A stretch of DNA of 64,000 bases from the NCBI GenBank assembly GCA_025642065.1, contig JAODUP010000266.1:407001-471000 (forward strand), given 5' to 3'. Origin of the DNA: Paralvinella palmiformis (Eukaryota; Annelida; Polychaeta; Terebellida; Alvinellidae). Below, piece after piece: positions 58,349 through 64,000 of this stretch. The notes beneath the pieces were generated by a model. That model ran no database searches, had not been told where the DNA came from, and worked only from the letters and a program-made list of their open reading frames with translations. Every line of letters starts with the position of its first letter. Positions within the stretch are counted from its first letter, which is position 1. The position numbers and the translations under genes were made by a program.

Positions 58349-58432
58349 TTTTCATAAAAACATTTCTACCAGACATCATAACCCCACTTCTCCAGCAAGA
58401 CTCCTACACATATCAACAACAACAACAAGGAC
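58349..58432 (+). mobile_element. LINE 3' end fragment
   Basis: The words ACATTTCTACCAGACATCAT and CCCCACTT match ACATTTCTGCCAGACATCAT and CCCACTT at about 42290-42325. It marks a second, much shorter copy of that retroelement, ending in a CAA-repeat tail. Confidence 0.65.
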
Positions 58433-58435
58433 AGA

Positions 58436-58715
58436 CCAGACCGCCTGTATGGACTAGTGGGTAAGAGCGTGGGACTTTCGTACCCATGTTCATGCTGTGC
58501 CGGAGACTCGATTCCCGGCCGTGGCATTATAGTAGGAGGAGTTTTTCATCCAATAAGGCAACTGGCAAGGTTTTCTCCTCGAAAAATGACATTTATAGTA
58601 AACTGAGGTGCCACCATGTTAAAAACTGCCATTTTGTCCATCATTATAATAACGGATGTCAACACCAGGTGGCTGTGCCCAATAGGCGACAGCCAGGGGT
58701 CTCTACCCCAAACTT
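58436..58715 (+). mobile_element. tRNA-derived SINE, family 2
   Basis: The head has the A-box-like TGGACTAGTGGGTAAGAGCG and the B box GACTCGATTCCCGG about 45 bp later. The body includes CATCCAATAAGGCAACTGGC and ends with GTGGCTGTGCC, GCGACAGCCA and GGGTCTCTACCCC. The 3' part recurs at 21588-21650. The sequence differs from families 1 and 3. Confidence 0.75.
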
Positions 58716-58745
58716 CAACAAGAGAACCAGTAATCAAATATCGCA

Positions 58746-58925
58746 ATGTCTAGCAAACGTAAACCAGTATCTATTGATATAAAGTTGCAAGCTTTTGACG
58801 AAGTTAACAAAAAGACTCAAATTCCTAAAGAATAAGATGTTCCGGGTTTCACACTGTCAACGTGGTTCAAGAACAAGGATGCCTTGACAAAAGCTCACGG
58901 GAATTTGTGGCAGGCCGGAAACACT
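58746..58925 (+). mobile_element. pogo/Tigger transposase N-terminal fragment
   Basis: Starting at the ATG at 58746 the frame reads MSSKRKPVSIDIKLQAFDEV, then NKKTQIPKE, an in-frame TAA, and after a small gap GFTLSTWFKNKDALTKAHG. This matches the first CENP-B-like helix-turn-helix of pogo/Tigger transposases. The catalytic domain is absent. Confidence 0.8.
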
Positions 58926-59079
58926 TAAAAAAGGTCAATATATGTTACAAAGAGGTTTATTTTCACCAATTATCGCTCATGCGTCGGTAACTAATGTCTG
59001 AAACATACATGGCACATATATTTGAAAACTGAGATAACTCGAAGTAATATTATAACGAAATGAATTCCCTTACACCAAC

Positions 59080-59472
59080 TTTTATACAGCAATATAAACA
59101 GTAAATACAGCAATACGTCATTTCTGTCGACGTAGAATTCACATTTACGCCACTTTTCTAGAGTGAATTTCAGTTCAGCGAACATCATTACGTCCGATGT
59201 TACGTCACCCAGCCACGTCACCTACATCACAATAAGAGGACGTGATATAAATAAATAAATAAATAAAATTTAAAAGGAAACTATAAAACAATTTAGAATA
59301 GAATAATACATTAAAACACAGAAAGTATATATGCAATACAATAATGACCCCGAAAGGCATTTTAAAAGCATTCTAAGGCATTATGTCAGATTTACGTCAA
59401 AAGGGCTTTTAGAACCAATTAATGACCTAGGGCAGGGTATGACTGTATGGGATTGCCCAGTTAATGTTAATG
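59080..59472 (+). repeat. Dispersed repeat, copy 2, unclassified
   Basis: TCTAGAGTGAATTTCAG, CAGCGAACATCATTACGTC and GGACGTGATATAAATAAAT at 59157-59260 align in order with the copy at 17240-17530. Similarity continues to AATGACCTAGGG near 59420. A SINE has inserted directly into its 3' part. The family is unknown. Confidence 0.7.
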
Positions 59473-59665
59473 CTGATTTATGTTTTACGGACACTTTTGT
59501 GCACATAGGCTAAATGGACTGAGCGACCCCCAAAGGTAATGAAGCGAAGTCAAGGATGAATCAACGTTCAGATATGCCCACGCCGTGATTCGAACACGGG
59601 TGGTAGTGATCTGTGGTCCAACACGCTATCGCTAGACCACTGAAGCGCACTCAGTTAATGTTAAT
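59459..59665 (-). mobile_element. SINE family 1 (reverse copy) with 13-bp target duplication
   Basis: Read on the minus strand, the head contains GTGGTCTAGCGATAGCGTG and GTGTTCGAATC, followed by GGGCATATCTGAACG and the CCATTTAGCCTATGTGCAC body. AGTTAATGTTAAT occurs at 59459-59471 and again at 59653-59665, flanking the element. It is inserted in the dispersed repeat copy 2. Confidence 0.88.
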
Positions 59666-59760
59666 AAACATCGTGAGATATTTAAACATACAATATAAAG
59701 CATGCGAAGCATGATAACATATCAAAAACCAATTAACTAAAATTCATATTATTTAGTATT

Positions 59761-59834
<74 letters not shown>

Positions 59835-62800
59835 AAACAATATGTAATAAACAGAAAAGATTGCATAGATTTATTTCTGTATTCAATAGCTACTTATTTA
59901 CATGTTTAACAATATAATTTAGTTTAATTCAACCATAATGCACTACACTTAATTAAGACGTCAAATTATTCTGAAATAACACCAAAATGCACTCATCGTG
60001 GTGTTTACGTTTCAGCCTGAAAAATCTTAGTGACACCTTTTATACTCCCCCTGTTTATGGTGTGTCTTTGATAAGCATGAATGCAGATGGTAAGGGCGTT
60101 TAACAGTTTCCTTGCAGGATAAAGTTCTGTGTTAAAAATCGTTCAATGCATCACCAGCCATTCGAGAAAGGCATTTGCTCTTAGCCGGAGAAAGTCTTGA
60201 AAATATATGTTCCGACTATTCATTGCCATAAGGAATGCACAACATCGCTACACACAAATTTGACAGAAAAGGAAATTCTGGTTCACCAACTAGCATCCAT
60301 TGCCTGGGGAAATTATGTTTCAATTCTAGTTAACAGTCACCTTCATGGAGATTCTAACTCCAGACTAATCATCACGATTGAAACAGAATGCTACCCAATT
60401 GGGAGGCTCCCGTCTATCATTTATGTGCTGTTTCTCATATAACTTACTGGAAAAGTAGCAATGACGGATGATTTTCATTTTTAAAGATAAATCCTACCAT
60501 CTATATATCACCAGAAAGGTCTTTCGCTAAAAAACTCATTGGTTAAAGAAGTATACTTCTATCTTATAAATGGGTTATGTCATTTATAGGTCTGTCCTTA
60601 CCATAAAACGAGCCGCCGATTTCAATGCCAGATTTAATTTATTCACATGAAGGTCAATTCAATGCCAAATAACTAATTTTTATTTGCCAATGCTATACAG
60701 ATATATAATAATATATCAAGTTATTTTAAGATATTATTTATGCTTCAATTATTATGATAATGAGGTTCGGCAAAGCATTATCTAAACCTGAAGAGTGAAG
60801 ATCAGCATCCCATATGATCAATGTAGATCATACACCACCAATCATAAATACAACAATATGGAACAAATATTTAAGACAAGTTGTGATAATAATATTTAAT
60901 AACAAATTGTGTATCTGCATATAAACTAACAAGATAAATGAATGCAAGCACAGATAAACTCAAATGAAGCATAATAACTTCCAACACGATGAACACACAA
61001 CAAACTTTGTAAAGTCCCAGCAAACAAATTAACAGTGTAGACTGCCATATCAAATTATCTAAAGTGCATAAAATTATGGAAACAAATAATGTAGAAATGC
61101 AAAACAGGCAACAAGAATGTTTGAACCAATATAAAACTTAAACGACAAAGATGTCATCAAACAATCATTGCAACAGCTCAATTAAACAAAACTGGAATAC
61201 ACATTTACCATTAGATCTATACAGTTATCTCTAGATCATAATAATCAATCTTTGATAGTCATACATTGTATTCCAAAATTTAAAATCAGATTGTAATTAT
61301 TGAAATATTATTGAGATACAGGTAATGACATTTTATTTATTTTGTAGAATATTTTCCAATATTTTCTAAAGACAATCCACTATTTATTAATGTATTATAA
61401 ACTTATAAAGTGATAATGTGAAGTGATATATATAAACAACATACTAAATAATGATTGATTGATTTACATGTGTATATGACTACACTACTATAAACTGGTA
61501 CATGTGAGTGAGCGATAATATAGGATTTTGAGAATACTACGATTTTTCTGCCAAAACCATTAGATCAAAACAAGGGATGCGCACAAAACCACAAATGCGC
61601 TGGGTGATAATTACTTTTTTATCATAACAGAACTTTTGTTTTAACATAACTTTCTCGAGCGCTTTCTCCAATGGTCAATTTCGATATTTTCACTATTTAT
61701 ATAGAACAGATTATCATTATTTGCCAATTCGCCTGCAATTGCTATGCCCTAAAATAGGCTAAATCATTGACCTGAAAGAAAATTTAGGTCAATGGGCTAA
61801 ATGTTGAAACATCCTCACAAAATTGATATCTATACAATCAGCGAAACCTTGCTTTCTAAAACAATGGGATTTAGCATGATATCAGAGAGCTTAAATCATT
61901 GACATAAAAGAAAACTAGACCGAGCAGTCGGTGATGTTGGAATGGGCCGCTATGACCAAAGAGCGCTGACTTCCGTTAGTGGCAAAAACCAACGCTGAAG
62001 CGGCTACACTTCGAGTTTTGAACCTATGAATACGGACATTTATTGTGATGTGTGCATTATAATTATGTGTGTGCAGACAATCTGTATTATTTCTGTCTTA
62101 TTACATGCCATGAAATATGTAAATGTCGTTTTATGTAAGTCCGCAGATCTAGTTTAGTTGGGATCAAACGCCAGAGACAGAAGGGGGGTTGTCGAACAGG
62201 CTAAATATAATAATAATAGTTAAGCTTAATTTCCCGCCAAAAAAACAACGCTTTAACAGCTGTTTTAAATGTGTCCTTTATGCTTACCTATGAAAAGATA
62301 TTCTTTTGTATTACTTTTACTCCCACTGCTTATGCAACCAATGACACAACAATAATTCACCATGTTTATAAACTCGATTTTGCAGTCTGCGTTCCTTTTT
62401 TCCACGACCGGAATTTGGAACCTGTTTGTCATCACATCGGTGGCCGTGTTCGGTCTAGTTTTCTTTCATGTTAATGGGCGTTACTCTTGCCGCGCCATTT
62501 TGGATTTTGAACCAGTGGCGCTCCCAGCGACCGGGGGTATTTCTTAGATAAACAAATACTCTCTGGTTGTACCGCATGGTTGAAATCAATTGCAAATACT
62601 ACTATTGGTACTATATGTTACATGAGCACATATTCTCTTGTTAATTAACACTTTAACTGTCCAGACATTATATAGAAAAAACAAAGCTGTGATACAGTAA
62701 ATAAAGAATTAAGTTATTTATCAGCCCGGTCACGTCACAGCCTACAATTTGCAATCACTTAATTTACAACTGATAAGAAAATAATGGAACGTGTTATTTT

Positions 62801-62915
62801 GTGTGTGGAAGTCGTATTTTAAGTGTATTTTAAATAAAAACAGATCAGTGAACTGTTTAAAGTTAGACAGAATATACCCAGAGGTGTAATGGACACATGC
62901 ATTGACTACTGTAAC
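59666..62915. other. AT-rich interval, no gene recognised
   Basis: It contains a (TA)n run of about 70 bp at 59762-59831. Frames at 60197-60442 and 62271-62547 show no similarity. The A+T content is very high from 60.6 to 61.5 kb. It may be intron of the gene entering from the right, but no exon is seen. Confidence 0.5.
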
Positions 62916-63874
62916 AGATAACTCAAAATCAGCTATCACATCCAACACCAGTAAATCTGTGTCCAAGAGATTGGCCTGTTTACATGGTATCTCATTATCA
63001 TAGAACTTCAAGGACTGAAACAGAACAATACCTTGTAAAATAATGACTTTAACCATTAAGTGCATACACAATATGTAAACACATGTTTTCCTTTTTTCAA
63101 GTTGGTTAAAGAATTTGATATGCATTTAAGTTATGAAGAGAAGTATACCAATTAAAGCACATGAGATGAACATTCAGGTACTAATTCAGGTGCTGGTAAT
63201 CCTTTTTTGTATTAAGATATGAAATAGGCTGACAAAATTTCATGGGTTTGATGCCTTGTTTCTTATTTGATTAATTTTATAATACCAATTTTCATCATTA
63301 ATATTTATAAATAGTAATTACCATCACAGATGGCCCTGTCTCCTGTATAGGTCTCCTATCTGTTAATACCTTCCTCTTTGATTTCAGTGGATGCATACGA
63401 TGGATTTGGTACAATCGAAAATAGTTGGAATAGTTTATCTCTTGTCTGGTTCATGAATTCCGTTTCAGTGAAGTGTATATCATACACTCTACAATTAGTA
63501 TTCAAGTAATTTAAATCTTTCCTCATCATATATCTGAACGACAACAATTAATAACCCATCTTTTACTTCTGTCAATAGAAAAAATAACAAAATGAATGTT
63601 TCTACCACTAGTTGAGGTATTTAATAATTAATTTCATAACATTTAAATTATAAGTAGAATTCCATATATATCAATAAGTACCAATTGCTTACTTTTAAAA
63701 ATAAATATGGATGCAGGTGATCATGTAAATACTCAGCTACTTATAATTATTGTAATTAGGGAAAATTATCTGATTATAGTAATGTAATTTTAGAAGTCCA
63801 ATTATATTATTAACAATAATAAAGTAAAATATACCTCCCGTCCATAACATCTTCAGTGGCTCCAGTACATGTAA
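62916..63874 (-). CDS. Unrecognised host gene, three internal exons
   Basis: Three minus-strand exons join in phase. Exon 1, 63874-63835, has acceptor TTACAG and donor GTATAT and encodes TCTGATEDVMDG. Exon 2, 63533-63370, has acceptor TTCAG and donor GTATTA and encodes YMMRKDLNYLNTNCRVYDIH, then FTETEFMNQTRDKLFQLFS. Exon 3, 63031 to about 62916, has acceptor ACAAG and encodes IVLFQSLKFYDNEIPCKQAN and LLDTDLLVLDVIADFELS. The matching phases (2, then 1) and ordinary protein composition support a real gene. Its 5' exons lie beyond the window edge; its 3' exons are not found. An alternative acceptor TTTCAG at 63015 would break the phase. I do not recognise the family, so no function is given. Confidence 0.6.
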
Positions 63875-64000
63875 CTGTAAGCTTATGTATATCTCACATA
63901 CCTATTTTGTGATTAATAGGTTTATATTGTTCAATAAAATTTAACAAGATTTTGTCTGAAACAAATATAGATCTAGGTAGATCTTGCTTGGGCCTACTGC
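63875..64000. other. Probable intron at window edge
   Basis: AT-rich sequence upstream (on the minus strand) of the first seen exon of the unrecognised gene. Confidence 0.4.

Noticed and set aside
60197..60442. Plus-strand 81-codon frame
   Set aside because: No recognisable domain and isolated in AT-rich sequence; treated as chance.

Overview
This is animal nuclear DNA. It has spliceosomal introns, many long microsatellites, several tRNA-derived SINE families and decayed LINE and DNA-transposon copies. A lophotrochozoan, most likely a mollusc, fits the compact MAST gene (introns mostly 0.1-3 kb), the CR1- and RTE-like LINEs and the presence of a cellular RNA-dependent RNA polymerase. I cannot name the species from sequence alone.

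Layout. Positions 1-15044 hold no exon I can recognise. They contain a 0.8 kb minisatellite with a palindromic core, many microsatellites and a CpG-richer stretch near 3.0-3.8 kb that may be a promoter. Positions 15045-34668 (+) carry 21 phase-consistent exons of a microtubule-associated serine/threonine kinase (MAST). They encode 1378 residues and lack only the N-terminal exon(s): the MAST pre-kinase domain, an AGC-type kinase domain, a PDZ domain and a Ser/Pro-rich basic tail. Positions 34.7-38 kb are 3' flank or UTR with an old SINE. Positions 38.1-46.4 kb are a graveyard of dead retroelements: RTE-like, two CR1-like, another RT fragment and an RNase-H-type LINE tail. The same stretch holds an internally deleted Tc1/mariner copy with its TA duplication. 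A tRNA-derived SINE with a perfect 16-bp target duplication sits at 47.9 kb.

Positions 50982-54235 (-) carry a nearly full-length but disabled eukaryotic cellular RNA-dependent RNA polymerase, the two-barrel class used in RNAi amplification. The DLDGD catalytic motif is intact, but at least four in-frame stops and five frameshifts interrupt it. Immediately downstream on the same strand (49081-50957) is a second, unrecognised and also broken coding block. Positions 55.3-59.7 kb are again mobile elements: CR1-like, hAT, pogo/Tigger, two SINE families and an unclassified dispersed repeat. At the right edge (62916-63874, -) three phase-matched exons belong to an unrecognised host gene that continues past the window.

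The only apparently intact gene is MAST. The most unusual locus is the RdRP pseudogene with its unknown companion block. Splice calls rest on GT-AG sites, reading phase and family similarity recalled from knowledge; no search was run.
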